NCBI GenBank assembly: GCA_033220425.1 | Contig: CM065652.1 | Location: 2,852,001 to 2,916,000 of the forward strand | Origin: Lepraria neglecta | Lineage: Eukaryota; Ascomycota; Lecanoromycetes; Lecanorales; Stereocaulaceae | DNA length: 64,000 nucleotides | Direction: 5' to 3' | The notes under the pieces: generated by a model | Told to the model about the DNA's origin: nothing | The model's input: the letters and a program-made list of their open reading frames with translations, nothing else | The model's database searches: none | Translations under genes and position numbers: made by a program | Part shown: positions 32,388 through 43,511 of the stretch, in pieces | How the letters are laid out: the number at the start of each line of letters is the position of its first letter | How positions within the stretch are numbered: the first letter of the stretch is position 1

Positions 32388-35280
32388 ATGGCGAGCTATC
32401 AAGCACTGCTCTCTCAATTGACGACTCCCAACCTCAAGATGGACCCGTCTTATAAGGTCGATGAGGGCTACTCGGAGGATACGAGGAGTCAAGATGGCCT
32501 CGAATCACCAATGAGCATGGAGCCCGGAAGTTATGGAGCGCTGGCACCGCAAACGGGTATTGGAGGTGTCTTGCCGTCGGGCATCATGGCTCTCAGTGAG
32601 GCTGACAGAAGTGGTAAGTTGCGCAGATTTTGGGGGTCATCACCTGGGTCTCCAGAGTTCATGCTGACGGAATTCAGAGGTTGCTTATAAGATTCTACGC
32701 ACTCTAAGAGTCTCATCCATTGCTTCCGTTGTTGACCGATTATGGCCTTGCTTCCACAAAGATCCCATTCAAATCCTGCCACCAGAGATTATGTCACAGA
32801 TTTTCTCTTACCTCACCCCGTCGATGCTGCTGGAGGCATCTCGGGCGTCTAAGATCTGGCGAGAACGAGTGCTAGACAGCAGGCTCTGGAAGCACAAATT
32901 TAGAACAGAAGGGTGGGGCTTGGATGTCGAGGAGATTGAACGCTTTGAGAATAATTATAATGTGAACGGGCCAGGGTCACGGCTGTCTCGAGTGGCACAA
33001 GGGAAGCAAAGAGGACCTGTGCGAGGGAACGGAGGAAAGCCAGCAATGATTAGTTCGGGAAGGAGCCCTCAGGGTGCGCGACAGCGTCACAAACCCTACT
33101 GGCCGCGACCAGATGAGTCTCGTGCTCGAATCAAGCGCGAGGAAGACGGAGAAGACAGTCGGCGAGATTTCGAGGATAATCGAAACATGCTCGTGGATGT
33201 TCAAGGGGAAGAGGATAGGTACCTTCAAGCCCAAGGCGATGACCAGGACATGTGGGATGCTCGGACTCTCTCGCCTATATCAGATGCGCAAAGCCCGCCG
33301 GAGTCTGTCGAAGCCTGGAGGATCTCGGAATTTTTGCAAGCGAGGGAAGCGCAGTTCCGCAATGAGAGATTGGCATTGAACACAGCGCAGTCAGAGACAC
33401 CACAAGACTCATCAGACACGAAACCCGAGCGAGCGCCTTCTGCAGAGCAGTCTCTGATGCTGTCTCCCTCCTCGGATCACCCAAGGTTGAATTATCATCA
33501 CGTCTTTAAGCAAAAGCAAAAGCTGGAAGACAATTGGAACAATGGACAGTACAGATGCTTTCAGCTACCGCATCGTAACCACCCAGAAGATGCTCATACC
33601 GAATGTGTTTACACAATACAGTATTCGGGGAAATATCTTGTCAGCGGTAGTCGGGACCGTACGCTTCGAATCTGGGACCTAGACACAGAAAGACTTGTTG
33701 CGGAGCCTTTGCATGGTCATACCGGTTCTGTCCTCTGCCTACAATTCGATCATAGTGAAGAAGAGGACATCATTATTTCGGGCAGTAGCGATACTCATGT
33801 CATTCTCTGGCGATTTTCCACAGGGAAGATGATCAAGCAACTCACAAACGCACACCGAGAGTCAGTGTTGAATTTGAAATTCGATAAAAGGTTCCTCGTG
33901 ACATGTTCGAAAGACAAGACGATCAAGATCTGGAACCGGCATGAGCTGCGCCCTGGAGACCGAGACTATCCAGTGAAAGGGATTTCGGGCGGTGGTGAGT
34001 GTCCTGCCTATATAATCGACATGCACAGCATCGGCTCTTCACTGCGGAACGAGCAGTTCAACTTCTCCGAGATGATGCTGCTGGAGCCGTATACACACTT
34101 AATGACCCTGGATCTTCATGGTGCAGCTGTCAACGCTATCCAAATATACAAAGACGAGCTGGTTTCGGCATCTGGGGATCGGAATCTCAGAGTCTGGAAC
34201 ATACACACAGGAGAATGCGGGACCAAGATCGAAGCTCACAAGAAAGGTATTGCTTGTGTCCAGTACGACGGCAAGCGAATCGTGAGTGGAAGTAGCGATA
34301 ACAATATTTGTATCTGGGATCCAATCACAAAGACGGAAGTTGCTCGCCTAGAGGGTCACAGCAGACTTGTACGGACGATTCAAGCTGCATTCGCTGATTT
34401 CCCAGGCGGGCGAGACAGGCTTGAGGCTGAAGCTGACGAAGTGAATCGCCAGTGGAAAGCTGCTAGTATTGCTGGGCTGATTCCTGCGCCTACCTCTGCT
34501 GGGAGACAACCTCGTGTCGTTCCTGGATCTCGAAGGCCGAGAGACATCAGGAGCGTGGGTGCAAAGATACCACCCAGTGGCGGCGGTAGTAAATGGGGGC
34601 GAATAGTTTCTGGATCATACGATGAGACCATCATTATCTGGAAGAAGACCGACGACGATGAATGGGTCATCGGGCACCGACTACGTCAAGAGGAGGCTCT
34701 CCGCGCTGCCGGCCCTCCTCTAATCCCTCGATCAGATCTCCAGAATCAGACTGCAGCCAATACTCGGATTAATCAAGTCCTTACGCAACAAAATTACGAT
34801 CCCAACCAAGCCAACAATCAGCAAGCAAACCAAGCACTGCCTGCTCCAACACCCCAGCTTCAACCTCACACACCACAAGTCACGAACCAGGGCATTCAGA
34901 ATCAAGCACAAGTACAAGCATCCAATCAATCACGTCCTCTGTTCGGGGTTGGAGGGTACCATGCCACGCCAAACGGCTGGCCCAATCCATTGGCTCCGCC
35001 ATTCACGCAGCAGCGTCAACAACCACAACAGAATATACCACCACCTCCTCAACCACAACCCCAGCACCAAACTCTACCTCAACCACATCACGCACCACCA
35101 ATACCACCACTCCCAGCCGTAGCTCCAGTAGGGCAACCGAACGCACGAGTCTTCAAACTCCAATTCGACGCGCGGAGAATAATATGTTGTTCGCAAGATC
35201 CAAAGATAGTAGGATGGGATTTTGCAAATGGAGATGAGCAGATTGTCGAATGTAGTCGGTTTTTTGCTGCGCCTCAATAG
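32388..35280 (+). CDS. F-box/WD40 SCF substrate receptor (FWD-1-like)
   Basis: Exon 1 is 32388-32613 and exon 2 is 32678-35280, with a 64-nt intron (gtaagt...attcag), giving 942 aa. The first in-frame ATG gives MASYQALLSQLTTPNLK. After a helical segment (YKILRTLRVSSIASVVDRLW), the F-box is at about 104-155 (ILPPEIMSQIFSYLTPSMLL). WD40 repeats run from about 385 (YSGKYLVSGSRDRTLRIWDL, VILWRF, TIKIWN, LRVWNI, ICIWDP). The sixth is split by a long loop before IVSGSYDETIIIWKK. A Gln/Asn/Pro-rich stretch of about 140 residues separates this from the last blade (ARVFKLQFDARRIICCSQDP). F-box/WD40 proteins recruit phosphorylated targets to SCF ubiquitin ligases. Overall order is closest to Neurospora FWD-1 (degrades the clock protein FRQ) and beta-TrCP as I remember them, but orthology is not proven. 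Confidence 0.87.
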
Positions 35281-36081
35281 TAGGAGATCAGAGCAGGGCA
35301 GATGAGAGAAAAAGGGATGAGAAAGAGAGGGGCAAGCACACTTGCTTTGTCAAGGATACCTACAAGCGCGATCATGATGCATTGGACGGTACAGCTACGG
35401 TATTTGCTTGGAAGAATCTAAAGATTCTAGGCGGAGCGATTTTGCAAAAGCTTTTCTGATCATGACGAGCATCTGGCAGCATAGCATATAGTGTGAATAC
35501 ATTAGCACTACCTCACACCGAGCGGCTCTTGGCTGATTGATACCAGCAATGTCCATACTACTGTGTCCTCAATCGTTCAAGATCGCCCCTTGAGTACACA
35601 CGTACTTTACCTGAGGTTCACAGGCAATACTGTATGATGTGACCCTGAAACGATGTTGTATTGCTTGGACCCATTCTCCGTTATTTTGAACGAGCAAGGA
35701 CCTATCTATTCTAAACCCAGCAGCCAAACCAGCCCCTCCCAGTGACCGCACAGCAAACCCCAGCCGCGACCTTAAGGTCAATCTATTCCAGTAACAGCCA
35801 ACGAGTGAGTATCGAAAAGAGCCAGCCTGCTAGATTCCCCCTCCCACTCCCAAACGACCCGCTGAAAAGAGCTCACAATCGAACGCTATATTAGAACAAA
35901 GAAGGATGAATGTTTTCATCGCTGGGTATCTTTAGAAAAAACGGAAGTGTGTTCGTTCACCAAGCCTCGCCCCATATCGTATATCTCTTTCGTCAAATTT
36001 TGTACGTTCCATCCATCACATCATGCTTTGTACCATGCCCCACCTCCTCGAGACATCACCCAAATCGTGAATGTACGAGAA
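35281..36081. other. intergenic between two convergent genes
   Basis: About 800 bp between two 3' ends. Open frames here (35569-35781, 35910-36263) overlap the neighbours or lack family features. No gene supported. Confidence 0.5.
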
Positions 36082-39000
36082 TCAAATCCTTCCTCCTTCC
36101 ACCAAAGTCCTTCCCAGCACTTCCACTTCCCCTGTCTCTTCAATCACCCTCGTCTTCTCTAAAAACCATCTTCCGCCTTCCTCTCGGTAGCTTACGCTTT
36201 CTGCACCACTGCTGTTCCGGCTGTGACCTGGCGCCCAAGGCTTGTTCATTGCATTCCGCCTGACCGGTGATGAGTCAATAGGTGGAGGTGGCGGTGGCCC
36301 CATAGGTTGTGGAGGCGGTCCCATAGGATACGGTATCATGATTGGCGTCTGTGCGGATGAAACCGTGACTGTAGGGCTCCCGCCAGAAGGGGAAGTATTA
36401 CTGTCATTGGAAGAGGGATGCCCGTTGCTGCTAGTGAAGCTGTAGAAAGAGCCAGCCAGATTTTGAGGGCTGACCGCATTGCCATTGCTGCCGTTCGATT
36501 GCCGCATCGGTGGAGCCAACATTCCCGGAGGTAGATGTGTTAGAGGCGATCCGCTGTTCTGACTGTTGCTACTGCTCTTCAGGCTGCCGTTGCTGCCACC
36601 CCAGGCTCCATGGCGGAGTTTTCTCAGTCCTTCAAGCGACATCTCCTCTCCTTCCTGCACCCGCATGAGATCCGCCAGTTGTGGAGTCGAGGCATATTGT
36701 GCTGATAGTGGGTAGCCATGCATAAGCGAGATCATGGAATTGCGATTACTCCACTCGCTTCGCTCTGTGATGGGCGTGAGACTAGGATCCTTGTTTTCTC
36801 GACCACTGTTCATCCTGTGAATACTTTCAAAATCTCGTGGACCAAAGTAGCCTCCATTGGCATACTCGACCGCGTTAGCGCCTGATGCGCGAGCATAGAA
36901 ACCGAACTCCTGGCCGTAGAAGCCATCATCGTCATTCTCTAGCGCTTCAGCGTTTGCTGCTGCAATAATGCCATCCTCGTCTTCTGCTTCAGTGAAAGCA
37001 ATGTGTGCATCGTCGAAGGCAAAATCTTCGTTTTCGTCGCCCATAGCACCAAATGTCAGCTCTTTCATTTGCTGGCTCAGTTGAACGTTATTGGAACTCA
37101 TTCCGCGCAAAGGATCCAACCCGTCATGAGAATCCTGAGCGCTTCCCAGGCTATAGCTTCTGTTGAATCTGCCCTCCATGGCTGCTTGATTGGCAGCAAA
37201 AGCTAACTTGTCATGAAGTCCAAGATTATCTTGCGTCAGACCTGCAGACTGAGCCGAGGAGGTAGCCTGAGCCGGCTGATTTAGATCTGCCACAGAATCC
37301 CTCATTTCAGCCATGGCCGCATCGTCATCGTTGAACGAATCATGCGGAGAAGGCGCGAGCTCGGTTTGACCCTGCACGTCCACAGTACCTCCTGCAAGAC
37401 CTGGGCCTGTCCATTGCCTACCGGTAATTTCTTTAGACTCCAAAGGGCCTGGTGATAGCTTCAAGTCTCGCAGGGGCAATCCATAAATCCGGCTCGTGTC
37501 ATCATCAAATACCGATTCGTCAAATGTTTGAGGCTCTTCGATATCAATGTCTTCAATCATGCCATCGTCAAAGTACATGTCATCATCTTGATCCTCATAG
37601 CGGCGTGGAAGACCTGCTAGATTGGTCTCGGACGCGACCTCCCGCTGCAATGGCTGAGAACGAAAGTCTGGATCACTAGCTGGGCCCGGCGTTGATTGGC
37701 GTCGTGACTTGTCCGCCTTGAGGGAATTCTGAGGGTCCTGGGTTTGGAGTCGGGAGGGGTCTGGAGGTATCTTCGAGATGACAAAGCCGACTGGTTGCCC
37801 TTGGCTATCGCGAGGTGTGCCGGGTGAGGTAAGGCCTGTGCTTACTTGACTGGCAGCGCTTTCGAACGAAGATTTGTTAGGCGATATGAAATTGAACCCT
37901 TCCCTGACCTGCTGGGAGCCTGGAATATCCAGATCTTCTGCATCGGCATTGACGCCAGGAATCCTTTCTTCCAAACCATCATCATCCGTCATGTCATCGT
38001 AATCGGCATAGCCGTCATCATCATCCATATCATTGTAATCAGACATAACGCTCTCACGTTCCTTCCTCTTGGCGTTCTGCCTGTGCTTCTCTTCAAGCAG
38101 CTTTTCCTGAGCCGCTGAGCCTACACCCGCAAGATCGAAGCTGAAGCGTGAGGAGTTACTCGTATAACGCTTTGGTGATCCTAGAGCCTGGAATGACGAG
38201 TCGTTCATTGAGGTGGCTCGTGATCGAACGCTTGGTGGTGAGGTAGGGGGTGAGGACCTCGCAGACGTTTGATTTGGGGATGGCGTTTCCAGCAAAACCG
38301 CAAGAGGCGCTTTAGGGGGCGGAGACGACGTCTTGCGAAGAGCATCGTTGCTTGTCGATATGTTGGAGGGCAGGTTTCGAGCAAAAGCTGGCAGCGATGC
38401 GGGATTTGGGTCTGGCTTAGATGCTTGAAGAGATACCTGGTACATGAACGCTGAAGCTCGTTCCTTGGCTGGATTGTCAAGTTCATTAGACCATGGTTCA
38501 ATGCTGTCATCAAAGTTCTCCTTAAAGACCGGTGTGTGCTCTTTCTCAGGGCTGCTCTGACTGGTGTCGTCTGTAGAGAGTGCATTAGGTAAGGGTCTTT
38601 TCTGATTAGCTTCGGGCAGTATCCCACCATCCTTGGAGTGCAATCCCAACGTGTTTGATTCATTGGAAGAAAGAGGACGTGCTGGCCGCGGTGCACTGAA
38701 GTCATGTACGCCCTTGCCTCGAATCCTAGGATCATAGTCATCAGGAAGCCGCAACCCTGGAGCACTCTGATTCTGAGAATAGGCTTCTGCCACAGCTTGC
38801 GAAGATCTCCTACGGGCCAACAGCGACATCGGGTTGAGGAGATTGAGCTTTGTTTTTCCATGATTCTTTTGGCCTGCTATTGGGGGCGCTTGTAGGGGTA
38901 TTCGAGCTGGTGGAAGTGGAGCCTGCCGCTGTGGTTGTGTTTTGAACTGAGAGGGCTTTGATGGTGGAGGTGGAGGTTGCCTTAAAGGCTGAGGTATGAA

Positions 39001-39564
39001 TTGGGGGTTGCTAGGATAAGTTCTAGAAGGCTGTCTTCGAGGAGGCTCAGAGTAAGTGCGCATAGACTCGTAGGCAAGGTCAATGGGGCGTTTTCGCCGG
39101 CTAGGAGCGGGTCGAAGTTGTTCTGGAGAGGTGGATGGTTTCGATGTTTCCGTTTCCATGGGAGTTCTATGAGGGTGGTCTTTCAGAGGTTTCGAAGGAC
39201 GGTAATTGTTGCCTTGCATTGGTTCTGCGGCTGATAGCCGTGATTCCTCTTGAGGCGTCCTTTGCCTATCAGGCCATATGGACGTCTCCTCTTGCACTTC
39301 GACTTCCGAGCCATCCTCTCTGCGAGGTTCGCGCTGACAAGCAACGCGTGGGATTGGGGGTAAGGTAGGAGGATCTGGTGAGACAGGTGATTGGTTGAGG
39401 CTGACAGGTTGAGATGTTCGAGGAGAGGGAAGGTCACAATTGAAGCTTGAAGAGGTGGATGTCTCGTGATAGTAGCGTGAGGAACTAGTATGCGGTCGAG
39501 TCGTTGGTGGTGGGTTGGCTGACCGTCTGTTGTTTGGGCGTATGCCATGGAGGTAGGAGAACAT
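36082..39564 (-). CDS. large disordered conserved fungal protein, function unknown
   Basis: A single long exon; the first in-frame ATG at 39564 gives MFSYLHGIRPNNRRSANPPP and about 1160 aa. Most of it is low-complexity Ser/Pro/Arg, with islands that look conserved: KTKLNLLNPMSLLARRRSSQ, YDPRIRGKGVHDFS, FKENFDDSIEPW, RASAFMYQVSLQ and SRFSFDLAGVGSAAQEKLLE followed by a basic KHRQNAKRKERE. There are also an acidic DDDDGYADYDDMTDDD tract, an FYGQEFGFYA patch and a C-terminal block (GRWFLEKTRVIEETGEVEVL). Several RRxS and SP sites suggest phosphorylation. I recall such proteins only as Pezizomycotina conserved hypotheticals with possible polarity or signalling roles and assign no function. A small upstream exon is possible. 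Confidence 0.8.
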   Translation of the reverse strand: MFSYLHGIRPNNRRSANPPPTTRPHTSSSRYYHETSTSSSFNCDLPSPRTSQPVSLNQSPVSPDPPTLPPIPRVACQREPRREDGSEVEVQEETSIWPDRQRTPQEESRLSAAEPMQGNNYRPSKPLKDHPHRTPMETETSKPSTSPEQLRPAPSRRKRPIDLAYESMRTYSEPPRRQPSRTYPSNPQFIPQPLRQPPPPPSKPSQFKTQPQRQAPLPPARIPLQAPPIAGQKNHGKTKLNLLNPMSLLARRRSSQAVAEAYSQNQSAPGLRLPDDYDPRIRGKGVHDFSAPRPARPLSSNESNTLGLHSKDGGILPEANQKRPLPNALSTDDTSQSSPEKEHTPVFKENFDDSIEPWSNELDNPAKERASAFMYQVSLQASKPDPNPASLPAFARNLPSNISTSNDALRKTSSPPPKAPLAVLLETPSPNQTSARSSPPTSPPSVRSRATSMNDSSFQALGSPKRYTSNSSRFSFDLAGVGSAAQEKLLEEKHRQNAKRKERESVMSDYNDMDDDDGYADYDDMTDDDGLEERIPGVNADAEDLDIPGSQQVREGFNFISPNKSSFESAASQVSTGLTSPGTPRDSQGQPVGFVISKIPPDPSRLQTQDPQNSLKADKSRRQSTPGPASDPDFRSQPLQREVASETNLAGLPRRYEDQDDDMYFDDGMIEDIDIEEPQTFDESVFDDDTSRIYGLPLRDLKLSPGPLESKEITGRQWTGPGLAGGTVDVQGQTELAPSPHDSFNDDDAAMAEMRDSVADLNQPAQATSSAQSAGLTQDNLGLHDKLAFAANQAAMEGRFNRSYSLGSAQDSHDGLDPLRGMSSNNVQLSQQMKELTFGAMGDENEDFAFDDAHIAFTEAEDEDGIIAAANAEALENDDDGFYGQEFGFYARASGANAVEYANGGYFGPRDFESIHRMNSGRENKDPSLTPITERSEWSNRNSMISLMHGYPLSAQYASTPQLADLMRVQEGEEMSLEGLRKLRHGAWGGSNGSLKSSSNSQNSGSPLTHLPPGMLAPPMRQSNGSNGNAVSPQNLAGSFYSFTSSNGHPSSNDSNTSPSGGSPTVTVSSAQTPIMIPYPMGPPPQPMGPPPPPPIDSSPVRRNAMNKPWAPGHSRNSSGAESVSYREEGGRWFLEKTRVIEETGEVEVLGRTLVEGGRI

Positions 39565-39742
39565 GGTGAAGGCCACTTGGGCAAGGAGAGCTATATTCTA
39601 CTCATCGGTGAGTCTGGGTGGCGACAAAAAGCCCAGCCTCAATTGAATAGCTCATCCGTATGCTCTAGGCTGTTGTTTGGGCGAGTGTTGAAAATGAGTA
39701 GTTCGCAGTGGTCGAGAGTGAGATTGCACAAGGTAAACGTCA

Positions 39743-41683
39743 CTAAAAGCGGCAATCGATCCGGACCGTAGTCCTGGCCTCCAGCGTCACGTTCTTCCTT
39801 GAGCTCAATCCATGACATTCACTGTAGGTAGTCAAATGGAGAGCACCGTGGTCGAGTGGCGTCGTCGAAGTCGATGTTGCAAAGCTAAAGTTCCTCTTCC
39901 TCTTCCGCATCCCGCATCGCGCATCCCGCATCGCCGTGTCCTTCTTATTCTCTGGCAAATCGTCCTTCCTATCCGCTCTTAACAACTGCAAGGTCTTCTC
40001 CCTATCGGCTGTGGCCACTGCGCCCAGCCTGTAACCCTTCAGTGCGTCCATCGCCCGCTCCACAGTATAGTAGGCCTGGCGAAGATCCTGGAAAAGCTGA
40101 GGCCAAGTTTTATCATCGATGAAGGTCGCGATGGAGTCGAAATCCTGCTCGCAGATTGTTGCTTCCATCAGTTTTTCACAAGCTGAGGGTAGGTAACCTC
40201 ATCTCTGTCGACCGCACTCTGAACCTTCTTCAGAGTTTGGTTAGCTTCTAGGACGTGGCCCAATGCGTCTTGCCATCTGTCTTTGGCGTCCTCATTTCCG
40301 AGTTCGGTAAGCAGTTAATTTAACTGTATCACCTCTTGCACCAGACCTTTAATTCGGTTCTGGTCCGCAACATTGCTCGTTACTGGGGCTTGGATTCCAG
40401 GCATAATGTCGGGATGATCGCGCTGTAGAGCCGTGTTCAGGTCATTTGCGAGTTTGTTCACGGCCTGTTGGGCGGTGTCGAGGTCGTACTGAAGCTGGGC
40501 TCCGGTTTGTTTGGCGCTATCGAGGTCATGCTGACGCTCGGCTCCGGCTTGTTGGAGTTGATTAACTAACAAATCGGCATTGCCTGCTCGGGTCTGCTCG
40601 TTGTAGACTTGTACTTCCAGCTCTTTGATCCTTCTCATGACATTCGCTTCGGTGCCTTCCACCCAGGCCTTCCATTCAGTATGCACTCGTTGAGCGACCG
40701 TCTGCCATTCCGTAGCAACCGTTGACCTTCTTTGACGGTGCTATCATGGGCAACTTTCACACGATGATCGGCCATCTCCGTGGCCATTTGTTTGGCACGG
40801 GATTCAATCGTCTTTGCCTCGCCCTTGTTGTCTTTGAGGACTGTTTCCCCCAACTTTTCGGTTTTCGCTGTCAAAGAGTCTACTTCTGATTGTAGACTGT
40901 CCGCCCTCGCCGTCTGGTCCTGCAGAGATTTCTGAGAAGTCTTGTATCTCCTGTCGAGGTTAGCAGCCTTGCCGGTCTGCTCTTGGTTCTCCTCGGCAGC
41001 TTTGTTGAGTTTTGTTTGCACTCTGTCGACTCGGTCGCCGAGTTTTTTAGCCCTACTCATTCTCGCTTCAAGTTCTCAATCGTTGTCTCAAGGGATTCCA
41101 CCTCCATGTCTCGCTCATCCGGTGTCAACTTCTTGCCTTCCTCCACACCTTGCGACTTCTCGGGAACGAGCGCCTGCTCGTGTTTTGTCTTCAATTCGCC
41201 AAAGTGTCTGTCTAACTCTGCAACCTTGGCTGCATTTTCCTCGTCATTGCTCTTCAGCTCGTCGGCATGTCGGGCATTTTCCCGCTGTCTGTCTTTCTCT
41301 GACCGTTCCAAGTCCGCTTCTAGCTTCCGAATCTTTGACTTCAACATAGCATTGACTTCTTCCGCTTTGGTGGCTGTTGTATGGTAGTGGGCCGAAGTCT
41401 TCCTCCAAGTATCGAGCCAGTCGCGAAGCTTGTCGTTATGATTTGTAAGTTTATCATTGCGCTGCTGATGAAACTTGGAGATCTTCCCGTACTCTCGATC
41501 CACGCCTTTAGAGACATCGTCGGCTGTGATCTGCTTGAGGCGGGCGATCTCGATGTGTTGAGATGTGGCTTTGCGGAGGAAGGTAAGCTCGTCATGATTG
41601 AGAGTTCGAAGGTTCGAAGGTCTTGACTGAGGGGACAACACCCCAACCGCACGCGCAAAATTTCGGTGAAGACTCATGATCAT
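39743..41683 (-). pseudogene. broken coiled-coil protein gene
   Basis: One long coiled-coil protein can be read across frames from ATG 41683 (MIMSLHRNFARAVGVLSPQS) downwards. Block one ends ETTIENLKRE with a TGA that overlaps ATG of the next frame (MSRAKKLGDRVDRVQTKLNK) near 41057-41060. Block two shifts near 40720 into VATEWQTVAQRVHTEWKAW. Block three hits TAA at 40315 (QVIQLN, stop, then LLTELGNEDAKDRW). Block four shifts near 40170 into MEATICEQDFDSIATF and ends in a basic tail at 39743. Heptad-like Leu/Ala/Gln/Glu patterns persist throughout. Three frameshifts and one stop in 1.9 kb indicate decay. No domain beyond the coiled coil is seen; no function is claimed. Confidence 0.7.
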
Positions 41684-41952
41684 GGAGTAATTATTTGGAT
41701 ACTTGTAGAAAATTTGGATGTAGGGGTTGTTGTGATGTGTGGGTTGTGGGTAAGACACAGATTGGTGGTGCTGTTGGTGTTATGGGCAGAGTTGAGTTTA
41801 CGCGAAGTGAGAGTTTGGATACCTTCACGATCAACACAGGAAAAAATCTGCAGCGGCGCGCTAAGGAAAGTGGGGCGGGGGGCTGGGACAATAGCAAGAC
41901 TTGATCAATTTACTATGGGAAATATCCCTTACAATTTCCTAGTGACTGGGTA

Positions 41953-42238
41953 ATAACCCCTCGAATATCACATTATCCAATCTTCTCTGTTATGAAACGG
42001 TGCATATCCAGCTCCTTTCACCAGTAGATCTGGCAGATCCAGTCAGAAATAATCCCTCGAACACAACATGACCAAATGCTCTCCATTAGGAAATGGGGCA
42101 TATCCAGCTCCTATTATCCATAGATCTGACAGATCCAATAGAGATAAACCCCTTATATTACACATTATCAACACCTCCGTATCAGAAATTGAGGCACATC
42201 CAGCTCTTGTTACTAGCAAATCTGGCAGGTCGGGTACA
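41953..42238. repeat. three-copy imperfect tandem repeat, period about 95 bp
   Basis: Copies start near 41953, 42049 and 42144 with ataaycccc-like starts. Each contains catatccagctcc or cacatccagctc about 55 bp in, followed by agatctggcagatcc or a variant. Divergence is high but the order is kept in all three. No coding frame follows the period. Confidence 0.75.
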
Positions 42239-43511
42239 GCAATATGTGTAGAAAGCCATGATATCAGCTCCTCATCCATAAATATCAACGTATATTGACG
42301 GAAAAGTAGCCCTGAGAATGAACGACCTCAGCTCAGGTGGCTCCTCTCTGAAAACCAATGACGCACTTCTGGCTCATAACCCATGCAAAGTGCCTGGACC
42401 TTCGATCTAAGAGTTTCATATCCGGACAATAATGGGCAAAAGAGTATTATTTGGAGAGTTGGACTTACATCAAGCAAGAAGTTTCCTTCCAGCTTCCAGG
42501 GGTAACAGTAAAGATAGAAGTGTGCATTTGCTGCTTGCACTAGGAAGCAAATATCTAATTCTCAACTCCCAGAGCCGTCGATTTGCCCAGTAATTAGCTC
42601 GGACAAATATAGGAATACATCACTCTTAACTGCTAGGGCTAATGACGTGGCATTTAAAGCTCGTCGGCTTCTTGTGTTCGAAAGGTTTACCCCTCAAAGA
42701 TCCCGATTCTGGTCGTGTTTAAGCTATATTCAAAGCTCGAAGTCGCAAATTTTAGACTGCTGAGGAACGAAATTTGGATGAAAATGTAGTACTACACGCT
42801 TCGAAGCGTGCAATGTTGATAGCATATTCCGAAAAAAGCTGATCAAGATTTTAGGCGGCTTACCGACTAAGGGAAACTAGTTGGGGGAACTGCCCCCATC
42901 CAACTCGCACCTTGACGCTCAAGATTTGCCCTAATCTCCCTCGGTGCTCCAAGCTAGAAGTCCAAGTGGACGAGTGCAAGCGGAAAAGGTAACCCATATC
43001 ACCAACTCATCCACGCCTCATGAGGAGCTTCGCTACGTCGACATCGTCGTTGAAGTCAAGTCACATACGCATACCAAGCTGAACCAGGGAACATGCACCT
43101 AGAATTGCAAGAGCTAAACAAGCGGCGAATGGAGGTAGAAGAGAAGAAAAAAGACCGCTGAGACATCATACCATTTTGCTTGAACATGAACAAAAGATAC
43201 CTACCTCAAACGCACCACACGGCTGTCGTAGTGATTTTGATAATACTACATATCCCTACATTCCTCCGAGTATTCGCTGTACAAAGTTGAGAACATGTTT
43301 CGAGGGAAATTTGACTTTAGCCTAGATATCCGTCTTTTGCAGTCTCAGAACGACATCCCATATCGTGCGTATTCAGCTCCATCTGTTCCTCAGAGTTTAT
43401 GATCACTTTACGCCTCCTCGTATGATATGTGTGATGTTCTGATGCTGCGCCTGCTAGAAGAACACCATCACTAACGCAGATTCCATCTCGAAAGCACGTT
43501 AACACTTAATC
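42239..43511. other. gene-poor intergenic stretch
   Basis: About 1.3 kb after the tandem repeat. It holds a short perfect palindrome, acgcttcgaagcgt (near 42796-42809), and only short frames. Nothing else is supported. Confidence 0.4.
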
